Assembly (NCBI GenBank): GCA_963771655.1
Contig: CAVYUG010000012.1
Coordinates: 32,047-96,046 of the forward strand
DNA: 64,000 nucleotides
DNA from: JAWVFM01 sp963771655
Lineage (GTDB): Bacteria > Actinomycetota > Thermoleophilia > Solirubrobacterales > 70-9
Direction: 5' to 3'
The first letter of the stretch is position 1, and the number at the start of each line of letters is the position of its first letter. Position numbers and translations under genes: made by a program. The notes under the pieces were generated by a model that was not told the DNA's origin, made no database searches, and saw only the letters and a list, made by a program, of their open reading frames with translations. Positions 29,301-37,559 of this stretch are shown here, in pieces.

Positions 29301-29608
29301 ACAAGGCGGCTCTCAGCGGGCTCGAGGTCGGCATCGGCATCGCGGTCGGCCCCGCGATCCTGGGCCGCGGCGCCTCCACCGACAACATCGCGGTCACCGG
29401 CATATCCACCAACCTCGCGGCGCGACTCCAGGCGGCGGCCGAGCCCGGCGAGATCCTCCTCAGCGAGGAGGCCCACCAGCGCGTTGGCCCGTGGCTTGCC
29501 GAGCGCGATCTCGAAGCCGAGCGCGAGGAGCTCGAGCTCAAGGGCTTCGACGGCCGCCAGCCCGCCTACCGCCTGCCAGCTCCCCGGTTGGTAGAAACCG
29601 GCCCGTGA
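26342..29608 (+). CDS. AAA/STAND ATPase with TPR-like region and C-terminal adenylate cyclase domain
   Basis: 1,088-residue signalling protein. The N-terminal AAA module has LVRRDDELAIL then Walker A GEAGIGKTR (39-47) and Walker B VLLAVEDVHWADE (about 148-160). A long alpha-helical, TPR-like region follows. The C-terminus (about 905-1060) is a class III nucleotidyl cyclase domain: metal-site FADVRGYS and GDAVMATF, and NLAARLQ carrying the transition-state Asn and Arg. The usual DYT.IG segment is replaced by DNIAVTG, so substrate choice (ATP or GTP) is uncertain. Most actinobacterial relatives place the cyclase first; here it is last. GTG of a VOC gene overlaps its stop by four bases, which suggests translational coupling. 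Confidence 0.85.
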   Translation: MARSALCPVLVRRDDELAILEDGLLAARRGEGRFVVLSGEAGIGKTRLVRELEARAERLGATVLMGGCSEAEISLPYLPFVEAIGNYIDAMGPATVAERLGAARAPLAQLFPQLSDSGEAERVGDPAQGKMRLFESIVYLLTIAARERTVLLAVEDVHWADESTLELLDHLARRLKDLPVMTLLTYRSDELHRRHPFLPTLQAWRRSGAAELVELHPLPEGGVEEMIAAILGSDGVDRELADLMFQRTEGNPFVLEEMLREAPDEVGSGGPGGLRALDSMQIPETVRDTILLRLSRLDREDTEVLEGAAVLGRSFDAPTLVALSNVESSAVHGAISVAVAQQLVEEDPDRAGNYRWRHALTQEAIYEEILTPRRQAIHSHAADALAAAGATRPVDLARHLLGAARFDEAVPVCLAAAEEAERSIAFGEAIGMLERALPHVKDETERARMLCRIGQDHWLNGESARGERFLEEGVGELDRLGERLDAARYRIVYGRCLWEGSKPEEARREYLKAREALEGEGPSADLAMAHVRLAGLDAFELDYQGCLEHSRKAVAIAEEAGADFERVWGLGFVALGLLDSGEHARGFEAMDACYREASEKGYWYVAQNMTFNDVWTRTHTLETELDERLARPSDAGDSSVDQASRGILGSWVRKSQGDLVAARKEGERALALYRELGYGKMIWRCEVNLAEVLAELGLATEARAALPAVSTRTELQDIVYDAAAHIRSAECAGDRDEALERAREIADRAEGLATYRETLAIGVEVLVAAGELEAADRVANAGERRASTAGASFQDEMRGRLLLARGRPEAAIAPANAAIEAARAAGYPLVELRRRLPLAEALHAGGDPESAASELRAVAEHADAIGAALIRTEAGALAARLGVDLPPRPEPAPEPDAQPEVVPLGERLVTSLFADVRGYSARAANASPQDLAGDVAALYRFARATIASQGGIVDKFAGDAVMATFNVSQTSVDHCVRALEAALGLRDKAALSGLEVGIGIAVGPAILGRGASTDNIAVTGISTNLAARLQAAAEPGEILLSEEAHQRVGPWLAERDLEAEREELELKGFDGRQPAYRLPAPRLVETGP

Positions 29609-29970
29609 TCGACCACGTAGTGATCACGGTGAGCGACCTCGAGCGCTCGAAGACGTTCTACGAGCGGGCGCTGGCGCCGCTCGACTACCACCTGTTCACC
29701 GAGTTCCCGTCGGTCGCCGGCTTCGGGCCGACGGGCAAGCCCACCTTCTGGATCCGCCAGGGCGAGGCGACCGCGCCGGTCCACGTCGCCATCGCGAGCC
29801 TGGACCGCGAGACGGTCGACGCGTTCCACGCCGCCGCGCTCGAGGCGGGAGGCACCGACAACGGCGGCCCTGGCGTGCGCGAGATCTACCACCCCACCTA
29901 CTACGGCGCCTTCGTGCTCGATCCCGACGGCCACAACATCGAGGCCGTCTGCCACAAGCCGCCCGGCTGA
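29605..29970 (+). CDS. VOC family protein (glyoxalase-like)
   Basis: 121-residue single VOC domain: VIDHVVITVSDLERSKTFYE at the start, and YHPTYYGAFVLDPDGHNIEAVCH at the end, where His (HV...), Glu and Tyr/His positions provide the usual metal site. The GTG start overlaps the stop of the cyclase gene (GTGA). It is similar in style to each half of the VOC protein at 10 kb. Substrate unknown. Confidence 0.85.
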   Translation: MIDHVVITVSDLERSKTFYERALAPLDYHLFTEFPSVAGFGPTGKPTFWIRQGEATAPVHVAIASLDRETVDAFHAAALEAGGTDNGGPGVREIYHPTYYGAFVLDPDGHNIEAVCHKPPG

Positions 29971-29999
29971 GGGCCGCGCCGCGGCCTAACCTTTCCCGC

Positions 30000-30944
30000 G
30001 TGGAAAGCGCCGCCGAGCAGAGCCGCTCGGGCTCGGCCCCGATCGCAGAGCCCACCGCGCCCGGCCGCACCCGCTCGCCGCTCGTGGCGACGTTCGTCGC
30101 CATGCGCCCGCAGGAGTGGATCAAGAACATCCTCGTCTTCGCGGGCCTCGTGTTCTCGAAGAAGTTCAACGACCCCACGCAGGTCGTCGACGCCGTCCTG
30201 ACCTTCGTCGCCTTCTGCGCGATCTCGAGCGCCGGCTACCTCTTCAACGACATCCACGACGTGGCGCACGATCGAAGCCACCCCGAGAAGCGCCACCGCC
30301 CGATCGCCGCCGGCGAGATCACGACCGCCACCGCGTGGGCGGTCGCCGCGCTGCTGACCGTCATCGCGATCGACGTCGCGATGATCGGGGTCTCGCTCGA
30401 GGTGGCGGCGATCGTCGCGATCTACGGGGTGACGACGGTCGCCTACTCGCTGATCCTGAAGCGCCTGGTGATCATCGACGTGATGACGATCGCCTCGCTC
30501 TTCATCGTCCGCGTGGTCGCGGGCGCGGTCGCCGTGGAGGCCCACGCCTCTCCCTACCTGCTGGTCTGCACGGCGATGCTGGCGCTCTTCCTCGGCTTCA
30601 CGAAGCGCCGCCAGGAGGCGATCCTCGAGGCCCACGAGAAGGCCGAGTCACGGCCCGTCCTCGAGCACTACTCGGTGCCGTTCCTCGACCAGATGGTCTC
30701 GATGGTCACCGCCGCGGCGATCATCAGCTACGTCATCTACGCCATCAACTCGCCGCAGATCGGCTCGAAGATGCTCGCGACGGCCCCGTCGGTGCTGTAC
30801 GGGATCTTCCGCTACCTCTACCTGATCTACGACCGCGAGGACACGCGCTCCACGGCGGCGATCCTGGTCGAGGACCCGGGCATGATCTTCGCCGGCGTCA
30901 CCTGGGTCATCTCCGCGCTCGTGATGCTCTACGCGGTGGGCTGA
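30000..30944 (+). CDS. Decaprenyl-phosphate phosphoribosyltransferase (UbiA family)
   Basis: 314-residue polytopic membrane prenyltransferase. After a 35-residue Ser/Ala-rich tail comes RPQEWIKN, the Asp-rich motif YLFNDIHDVAHDR.HPEKRHRPIAAG (first metal site) and LGFTKRRQEAIL (second region), all hallmarks of the Rv3806c/UbiA-type enzyme that transfers phosphoribose from PRPP to decaprenyl phosphate, giving the precursor of decaprenyl-phosphoryl arabinose. Arabinogalactan is not expected in a non-mycolate actinobacterium, so the product may feed another arabinose-containing glycan. GTG start. It is monocistronic in this layout. Confidence 0.88.
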   Translation: MESAAEQSRSGSAPIAEPTAPGRTRSPLVATFVAMRPQEWIKNILVFAGLVFSKKFNDPTQVVDAVLTFVAFCAISSAGYLFNDIHDVAHDRSHPEKRHRPIAAGEITTATAWAVAALLTVIAIDVAMIGVSLEVAAIVAIYGVTTVAYSLILKRLVIIDVMTIASLFIVRVVAGAVAVEAHASPYLLVCTAMLALFLGFTKRRQEAILEAHEKAESRPVLEHYSVPFLDQMVSMVTAAAIISYVIYAINSPQIGSKMLATAPSVLYGIFRYLYLIYDREDTRSTAAILVEDPGMIFAGVTWVISALVMLYAVG

Positions 30945-30957
30945 GTGCTCCCCCTAA

Positions 30958-31026
30958 CGTCCAGTCGGTAGCTTATATAGCGTCCAAACAGTAGCGTTAA
31001 AGCCGTCCATATGGTAGCCTTTAAAC
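30958..31026. repeat. Three tandem 23-bp repeats abutting the DUF4143 ATPase start
   Basis: Units at 30,958-30,980, 30,981-31,003 and 31,004-31,026 are each exactly 23 bases and share CGTCCA, four variable bases, then GTAGC and an AT-rich end. The third unit touches the ATG at 31,027, and no Shine-Dalgarno is present. Each unit contains TAGCNT, which fits an actinobacterial -10 (TANNNT). Likely operator and promoter region of the downstream gene, perhaps autoregulatory. Confidence 0.75.
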
Positions 31027-32313
31027 ATGGCGGTCAGGGGCTACTCACCGCGGATTGTCGACGGCGAGCTCGAAGAGCTCTTCTCGGCTCTGCCTGCCGT
31101 CGTCATTGAGGGTGCGAAGGCGGTTGGCAAAACGACCACCGCCTCTCGTATTGCGGCGACAACGCACGCTCTGGATCAACCCGCACTCAGAAGCCTCGCT
31201 CAGGCGGACCCGGCCCGCCTGCTCGACGACCCGCCCCCGGTGCTGATCGACGAGTGGCAGCGAGTCCCCGAGATCTGGGATCTGGTGCGCCGCCGCGTCG
31301 ACGCGGGCGCGCCGCGCGGGCAATTCCTGCTCACTGGCTCCGTGACGCCCGCGGATCCGCCGACCCACTCCGGAGCCGCTCGGATCGTCAGCCTGCGGAT
31401 GCGACCTCTCTCGCTCGCGGAACGCAGCGAGGAGCGCCCCACCGTGAGCATTCGCGAGTTGCTCTCCGGTGCGCGTGCCGCGATCACGGGCCGTACCGGG
31501 TGGGACCTCGAGAGATACGCGGGCGAGATCCTTCGATCCGGGTTCCCCGGCCTCCGCGAACTGGAGAGCAGGCCGTTGCGAGCGCAATTGGACGGCTACC
31601 TGCGTCGGATCGTCGACCGAGACTTTCCGGATGAAGTCGGCCGCCGGGTCCGAAATCCGCAGGCTCTCCGTCGGTGGATGGCAGCGTATGCGGCGGCGTC
31701 ATCCACGACAGCGTCGTTCGAGACGATCCGCGATGCGGCCACGGCTGGCCAGGCGGAAAAGCCCGCGAAGACCACGGTCGGGCCCTACCGGGAGGCCCTG
31801 GAGAGGCTGTGGATCGCGGATCCCGTGCCCGCGTGGGTTCCCACGCGAGCCCACATACGACGCCTTGCGATGCCGCCTAAGCACCAACTCGTCGACCCGG
31901 CGATCGCCGCACGCTTACTTGGCCTTGACAAGGAGGCGCTTTTTCGGGGCTCGGCGGTCGGTCCACCAATCCCTCGTGATGGAACCGTCCTTGGTGCCCT
32001 TTTCGAATCCCTGGTGACCCTCTCGGTCAGGGTCTACAGCCAGGCCGCCGAGGCGGAGCGCGTTTCGCATCTCAGGACCCGGGCCGGCGAGCACGAGGTC
32101 GACCTGATCGTGGAACGTGGCGACGGCCGGTTCGTCGCCTTAGAGGTGAAGCTTGCGCGGGACGTTGACGACGGCGACGTGAAGCATCTGCGATGGCTCA
32201 GGGAGCGTGTCGGCGAGGAGCTCCTGGACGCAGCCGTGATCACCACCGGTGCCGATGCATACCGCCGCGCGGACGGGATCGTCGTGATCCCGGCTTCACT
32301 GCTCGGGCCGTAA
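31027..32313 (+). CDS. ATP-binding protein with DUF4143 domain
   Basis: 428 residues. Walker A EGAKAVGKTT (28-37), Walker B VLIDEWQRVPEIWD (about 74-87), sensor FLLTGSVTP, then the C-terminal DUF4143 domain ending with a PD-(D/E)xK-like strand order: EHEVDLIVERGDGRFVALEVKLARD, HLRWLRERVG. This family is widespread, usually solitary, and of unknown function; the C-terminal fold suggests DNA binding or cleavage. Codon use in the first 300 bases is somewhat less GC-biased than its neighbours, in line with a recently arrived gene. The repeat-bearing leader and lack of a ribosome-binding site suggest a leaderless transcript. Confidence 0.85.
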   Translation: MAVRGYSPRIVDGELEELFSALPAVVIEGAKAVGKTTTASRIAATTHALDQPALRSLAQADPARLLDDPPPVLIDEWQRVPEIWDLVRRRVDAGAPRGQFLLTGSVTPADPPTHSGAARIVSLRMRPLSLAERSEERPTVSIRELLSGARAAITGRTGWDLERYAGEILRSGFPGLRELESRPLRAQLDGYLRRIVDRDFPDEVGRRVRNPQALRRWMAAYAAASSTTASFETIRDAATAGQAEKPAKTTVGPYREALERLWIADPVPAWVPTRAHIRRLAMPPKHQLVDPAIAARLLGLDKEALFRGSAVGPPIPRDGTVLGALFESLVTLSVRVYSQAAEAERVSHLRTRAGEHEVDLIVERGDGRFVALEVKLARDVDDGDVKHLRWLRERVGEELLDAAVITTGADAYRRADGIVVIPASLLGP

Positions 32314-32386
32314 CTCCATCTCCGTGCCGCGGCCGGTAAAGGGCGCGCCGCTACTTGGCGCTGCCACGGGTGTTGTCAGTCCAGGA

Positions 32387-33418
32387 ATGCGTCGACTGCA
32401 GATTGCCCTGCTTGCGGTATCCGCGGCGATCGCGGTCATGCACGCTGCACAGGCCCAGGCGGCGTACGACCCCTGCCCGGCCGACCCCGTCCAGCACTGG
32501 ATGAGTGAGTCGAGGGCCCATGCGGCCTCGATCCCCTCGCTGACCCACCCGTTCGGCATCCCCTCCTACGCCGGCACGATCCTGAAGCCCGCGGACCGCA
32601 AGCGGTACCCGGGCAAGCGGCCTCTCGTCGTCCTCCAGCACGGCCTCGGTGGCAACCAGTGCGGGCTCGTCTGGGCTGCGAGGATGCTCGCTGGCCACGG
32701 CTACGTCGCGATGATCTGGACCTCGCCGAAGGAGACGACGCCCGGTGGCTCCCTCATCAACGCCGTCGACGCGACTCGGTCCGCGCTCGCCTTCGCCCGC
32801 TCGGCCGCGAACCCCTACGCGAAGCTCACCGACGCGAAGCGGATCGCGCTCGCCGGCCACTCGATGGGCTCGATCGACGCCGGCTACGTCCAGCAGGACC
32901 GCGACCGCGGCGTGAGGGCGATCGTCGCCCTCGACAACCTCCACCGCTGGGTCGGGGGCGACCCGGGCGGAGCGGCCATCGGCTGCACGAGGGAGCCGTC
33001 GAACGAGATCACGCCCCGCGTTCCGGCCCTGGGCTTCGCCATGGACATGCCGTGCTCGGAGCGTCCCGACTACGCCCCCGCGGACCTGAAGGAGATCGGC
33101 TTCAGGCACTGGAGGAAGGCCGGCATCCCGAGCATGGAGCTCGTGATGCGGGGCTTCCAGCACTCGAGCTTCACCGGCAAGGGCACCGACCGGCAGCACC
33201 GCTACGTCGCCCACTACTTCCTCGCGTGGATGCGCCTGTGGCTCGACGGCCACTCCAAGGCGACCAAGAGGCTCCTGGCGACCCGCGTCGACGACGTGCC
33301 GACGCCCTCGATCCTGAGCTCGCGCTTCCTCTCCGGCGCCTTCCTGCCGCCCCACGTTCACACGAACGACTTCGCGAGCTGGCTCGGCGCCGGGCAAGGA
33401 ACGGCTCGCCGACGTTGA
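32387..33418 (+). CDS. Exported alpha/beta hydrolase (dienelactone hydrolase/PETase-like fold)
   Basis: About 343 residues when begun at the ATG 32,387, which gives a clean signal peptide (MRRLQIALLAVSAAIAVM, cleavage near AQAQA). A longer frame reaches 32,324 but would bury the signal. The hydrolase core has the oxyanion strand VVLQHGLGGNQCG, the nucleophile elbow GHSMGS (Ser159), and a late His in RGFQHSSF as the probable catalytic histidine. Four cysteines could form disulfides outside the cell. Likely an ester hydrolase; the substrate is unknown. Confidence 0.8.
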   Translation: MRRLQIALLAVSAAIAVMHAAQAQAAYDPCPADPVQHWMSESRAHAASIPSLTHPFGIPSYAGTILKPADRKRYPGKRPLVVLQHGLGGNQCGLVWAARMLAGHGYVAMIWTSPKETTPGGSLINAVDATRSALAFARSAANPYAKLTDAKRIALAGHSMGSIDAGYVQQDRDRGVRAIVALDNLHRWVGGDPGGAAIGCTREPSNEITPRVPALGFAMDMPCSERPDYAPADLKEIGFRHWRKAGIPSMELVMRGFQHSSFTGKGTDRQHRYVAHYFLAWMRLWLDGHSKATKRLLATRVDDVPTPSILSSRFLSGAFLPPHVHTNDFASWLGAGQGTARRR

Positions 33419-33471
33419 CACGGCGGGCGGCCGTGCACTAGGGTCGGCAGGCCGTCCAAGGAGGGAACGAA

Positions 33472-35998
33472 GTGAGTGGCGTCCGTCAGAGGGCACGCCC
33501 GAAGAGGTGGTCGACTCGGGTCAGGAACGCGGGAATCGTCGCCTCGTCGATCGGGGCGCTCGCGCTCTGGGGAGCGATACCGCCGGCCGGGGCCGCTGAT
33601 CGGCCGGCGACCGGAGGGAAGGCGGGCCACCATCGTCACCACCACCACCATCACCATCGGCGAGCATGCCCGCGCCGAGGACATCGACATCGCCACCACC
33701 GCCACCGCTTCCGACACCGCCTGAAGCCGACCCCGGCTCGCTGCCGGGCGAACCCGATTCCGGCACGGGTCAAGCCGGATCGAGGAAAGCCGGTCGAGGG
33801 CGGCGTCACCGCCGGTCCGTACACGCCCCCGGTGGAACCCCCGCTCGGCGGCGACGACGAGGACGCGCGGAAGCTCTCGATACCGGCGGGCCCGTTCATC
33901 CCCGAGAAGCATCCGATCGAGCAGCCGGCGCCGGACCAGGAGACGAGCCAGCCGGCGCCCAAGGCCCAGCTGCCGCTGGCGGGAATCGGCGACATCGACG
34001 TCGTCCGCAACCGAAGCCTGATGGCGAGCCCGTCGATCGCCTCCAACTTCGCCTCGACGGATGGCGGCGAGCAGAGCGTCGCCACGGTCGGCAGCACCGT
34101 CCTCTACACGACCAACGATGGCGACGCGCTCTCCACCGACGGCGGCCTCACGTTCAGCTACCTCGATCCGCGGACCGTCTTCCCGAGCGCCGCCGGCGGC
34201 TACTGCTGCGACCAAGTGGTGGCCTGGATGCCGCGGATCAAGCGCTTCGTCTGGGTGATCCAGTACTGGGGTGGCAGCGGGGGCGTCCCCAACGACCGGC
34301 TCGGGAACGTGGTCCGCGTCGCCACCGCGACCGCCGGGCAGGTCGCCGCCTCGGGCGGGACGAGCTGGAGCTACTGGGACTTCACGCCGGCGGACTTCGG
34401 CATCCGGCGGCACACGAGGCCCCGGGGGGCGACGTTCCCGCAGTTCGACCGGGTCCACGTAGCGACGACGCGCACCTGGCTCTACCTGACCGTCGATGCC
34501 TGGCGCTCGAAGGGCAAGGTCTTCGACGGCAGCGTGATGTGGCGCATCCGCCAGACTCAGCTCAAGTCCGGCTCGATCGGCTACCAGTATCTGCACACCC
34601 CGACCGCCTCGAGCAAGGTCCGGCCCGCCCAGGACGCCTCGAACAAGGCCACGACCCAGTACTTCGCCGGCGCGGCGTCGACGAGCCGGCTCAACGTGTT
34701 CAAGTGGTCGGACGCCGCCAACGCTCTGATCTACGAGTACGACATCGACCACGGCACGGTTGCGACCGAGGACACGGCGAGCAACGACCCCTCGGGCGAC
34801 AACTGGATGGACCGCTACGGCAAGCAGGCGGGGGCGGTGGTCACCGGCGCCAACACCGGCAACTCGCTGCTGTTCGGCTGGATGTTCGGGCGAAAGGCGA
34901 AGGTGCTCCGCGACGGAGCCGAGCAGACGATCGACTCGCACGGGCAGCCCGGGATCGGCTTCATCGTCATCAACAGCGCCCAGAACCCGCCGAAGAAGGT
35001 CGCCGGCGCCCAGATCGAGTACGCCGATCTGGCGACCGCGTTACCGCAGCTGCGGGCCAACACCAACGGCTCGACGGCGCTCAGCTTCATGCTCGGAGGC
35101 CCATCCCGCTATCCATCGCACGCGGTCGGGTTCCTGATCGACTACGCCGCGGCGCAGACGGTCAGCGGCCAGCGATCGCTGATCGAGCCGGGCAACGGCG
35201 GCGACTACCTCGGTCTCACCAGCATCCCCGGCACCCAATGCTTCGCCGCGGCGGGTTCGGCGAGCAAGAAGGCGGAAACGGACTTCATCGACCCTCACTA
35301 CGTCATCTTCGGACGCGCGGCCGCCCACTGCACGCCGCCGGTCGTACCGCCCCCGCCGAGCGGGCCGGACCTGGTGGTCGATTCGATCGGCGGCGGGCTT
35401 CGGCGCGATCACCATCGACGTCAAGAACATCGGCACCGCCGTCGCCGGGGCCAGCAAGCTCGCCTACAACTTCAACGGCGGGGCGAGCGCGCTGCTCGAC
35501 GTCGGCCCACTCGCCGCCGGGCAGACCGATACCGAGGTCGTCGCCTGTCCCATCAACGGCCCGGTCACCGTCAACGCCACCGCCGACGCCACCAACCTCG
35601 TCGCCGAGACGAACGAGGCGAACAACTCCCTCAGCGTCCCGATCACCTGCCACCTCAACCAGCCCGATCTCGTCGTCGACCGCGTCTACGGCAACCAGGA
35701 AGCGGCTGACTGCACGATCTACGCCGACATCCGCAACGCCGGCAGCGGATCCGCCGGCGCCAGCATGACGCGGTTCCAGGACCTCGCCGCCACCCCGACG
35801 TTCGACGAGCTGGTGCCGACCCCAGCGCTTGCCGCCGGGTCGGTGGCGACCGTGACCCTTCCACGCGTCTACGGGCAGAACAACGCGGCCACGGTGACCG
35901 CCGACGCCACCAACGTCGTCGCCGAGAGCAACGAGGCCAACAACACGGGTACGGGCTCCGGCTACCCGAGCACGAACGGCAACTGCCACTACCCGTAG
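33472..35998 (+). CDS. Exported His-rich protein with C-terminal CARDB domains, one frameshift
   Basis: GTG start 8 bases after GGAGGGAACGAA. Signal peptide (about residues 18-43), then a dense His/Arg tract (about residues 53-82, with a run of seven histidines), a Pro-rich spacer, a 400-residue domain with sialidase-like repeats (NDGDALSTDGGLTFSY, AWMPRIKRFVWVIQYW), and two CARDB domains: PDLVVDSIGGG, then after a one-base shift at about 35,395 FGAITIDVKNIGT, TADATNLVAETNEANNS, and a second copy ending TADATNVVAESNEANNT. Total about 840 residues. The histidine tract may bind metal; CARDB domains often mediate adhesion. A single extra G restores the frame, so I treat it as one gene. Confidence 0.72.
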
Positions 35999-36029
35999 GA
36001 CGCCGGGATCTCCTGGCGCCTTGGGAGAG

Positions 36030-36239
36030 CTAGACCGAGACCGTCCCGACGACGCTGTCGATGTGCGGCACGGGCTCCCCGTTGCGCTTCAGTTCGTCGA
36101 CGTAGAGGGCGATCGCGTCGCGGATCTCGGTTTCCGCCTCCTCGCGCGTGTCGCCGACCGCGAAGACCGGCAGGTCGGCAGCGCGTGCGCTCCAACTCCC
36201 ATCGTCGGCCCGCTCGTAGATGACTCCGTAAGTGGTCAA
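36030..36239 (-). CDS. hicB: HicB-like antitoxin (partner of decayed HicA)
   Basis: 69 residues of the HicB/UPF0150 fold: YGVIYERADDGSWSARAADLP, then a conserved TREEAETEIRDAIALYVDEL helix. It has only the RNase-H-like N-terminal part and no DNA-binding tail, as in short HicB proteins. TTG start overlaps the hicA remnant stop (TTGA). The partner is broken, so the antitoxin may be a relic or may act alone. Confidence 0.78.
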   Translation of the reverse strand: MTTYGVIYERADDGSWSARAADLPVFAVGDTREEAETEIRDAIALYVDELKRNGEPVPHIDSVVGTVSV

Positions 36240-36400
36240 CGCAACTCCTCCAGACCGGTAGCGCGCCTGATGCTAGCCAAGGTTCCCGCGGGAACATTGC
36301 GATTCGCCTTGCCCCCGCCCGGGACGGCGACCCGACGGCCGTCGCCCATGGACCCAGATCTCGTGATGACGCGACCGTGCCGTTTCGCGGATGGGTAGAT
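36236..36400 (-). pseudogene. hicA: Truncated and frameshifted hicA toxin remnant
   Basis: The frames upstream of hicB read, across one base shift at about 36,345, HHEIWVHG then DGRRVAVPGGGKANRNVPAG and TLASIRRATGLEEL, which is the C-terminal two thirds of a HicA mRNA interferase (GSHHxxW, GTLxSIxxQAG). The N-terminal helix and a start codon are missing; its place is taken by the start of the acyl-CoA dehydrogenase gene on the other strand. An intact toxin cannot be made from this sequence. Confidence 0.6.
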
Positions 36401-36412
36401 TCCCTCCCCCGG

Positions 36413-37552
36413 ATGGACCTGACGCTGACTCAAGAGGAGCAGGCGTTCCGCGACGAGGTGCGCGACTGGCTGGAGGCCAACAACCCCGGCGAGGAGCCCC
36501 GCAGCGGCACCGACGCCTGGGTCGAGTTCGCGAGCGACTGGCAGCGCAAGATGCACGAGGGCGGCTGGGCCGGGATCTCCTGGCCCGCCGAGTACGGGGG
36601 CCGTGGCGCGAGCCTGATCGAGCAGGCGATCTTCGCCGAGGAGATGGGCCGCGCGCAGGCGCCGCGCCCGGCGAACGTGCTGGGCCTCGTGATGGGCGGC
36701 CCCGTCGTCATCGCCCACGGCACCGAGGAGCAGAAGGAGCGCTACCTCGAGCCGATCCTCTCCGCCGAGGAGATCTGGTGCCAGGGCTTCTCCGAGCCCG
36801 AGGCCGGCTCCGACCTCGCCTCGCTCAAGACCAAGGCCGTCCCGGAGAACGGCGGCTGGCGCGTCACCGGCCAGAAGGTCTGGACCAGCTTCGCCCAGTA
36901 TTCGAAGTGGTGCATGCTCGTCGCCCGCACCGACCCCGACGTGCCGAAGCACAAGGGCCTCACCTACTTCCTGCTCGACATGGAGCAGGACGGGGTGGAG
37001 GTCAGGCCGCTGCGCCAGATCACCGGCGAGGCGGAGTTCAACGAGCTCTTCTTCGAGGGCGCCTACATCCCCGACGAGAACGTGGTCGGCGGCGTCGGCA
37101 ACGGCTGGAACGTCGCCATCACCACGCTGATGAACGAGCGCGCCGGCCTCGGCGCCTCGGCGGCGCAGGGCATGCGCACCGGGCTCGCTGACCTCGTCGG
37201 GCTCATCAACGAGCGCGGGCTCGGCGACGACGCCTCGGTTCGCGAGCGTGTCGCCAAGCTTCAGATCGGCATCGAGGCCCTTCGCCTCGGCGCGCTGCGG
37301 ACGCTCACCGCGACGATGAAGACGGGCATCCCCGGGCCCGAGGGCTCGATCTCGAAGTGGGAGTGGGCCGAGCTGAACCAGGAGATGACGAGCTTCGCCA
37401 CCGACGTCCTCGGAGCCGACGGCCTCACCTGGGGCGAGGAGTGGACGCACCGCTTCCTGCGCTCGCAGGCGAACTCGATCGAGGGCGGCACCACCGACGT
37501 GCTGAAGAACATCGTCGCCGAGCGCGTGCTCGGGCTGCCGCGGCTGAGGTAG
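36413..37552 (+). CDS. Acyl-CoA dehydrogenase (large subunit of a probable heteromer)
   Basis: 379 residues starting at the ATG 36,413 (MDLTLTQEEQ); a 12-codon longer frame is not typical. Flavoprotein dehydrogenase pattern: AGISWPAEYGGRG, the FAD/substrate segment CQGFSEPEAGSDLASLKT, and a C-terminus with SQANSIEGGTTDVLKNI. Adjacent to a second, shorter dehydrogenase gene with seven bases between, an arrangement seen for heterotetrameric FadE/ChsE-type enzymes of steroid side-chain or branched acyl-CoA oxidation in actinobacteria. Substrate not deducible; membership in a catabolic pathway is inferred. Confidence 0.88.
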   Translation: MDLTLTQEEQAFRDEVRDWLEANNPGEEPRSGTDAWVEFASDWQRKMHEGGWAGISWPAEYGGRGASLIEQAIFAEEMGRAQAPRPANVLGLVMGGPVVIAHGTEEQKERYLEPILSAEEIWCQGFSEPEAGSDLASLKTKAVPENGGWRVTGQKVWTSFAQYSKWCMLVARTDPDVPKHKGLTYFLLDMEQDGVEVRPLRQITGEAEFNELFFEGAYIPDENVVGGVGNGWNVAITTLMNERAGLGASAAQGMRTGLADLVGLINERGLGDDASVRERVAKLQIGIEALRLGALRTLTATMKTGIPGPEGSISKWEWAELNQEMTSFATDVLGADGLTWGEEWTHRFLRSQANSIEGGTTDVLKNIVAERVLGLPRLR

Positions 37553-37559
37553 GCGAGCG

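Noticed and set aside
30958..31026. Plasmid or phage replication iterons
   Set aside because: Only three units, no replication initiator gene, and the array ends on the start codon of a non-Rep ATPase; an operator reading fits better.
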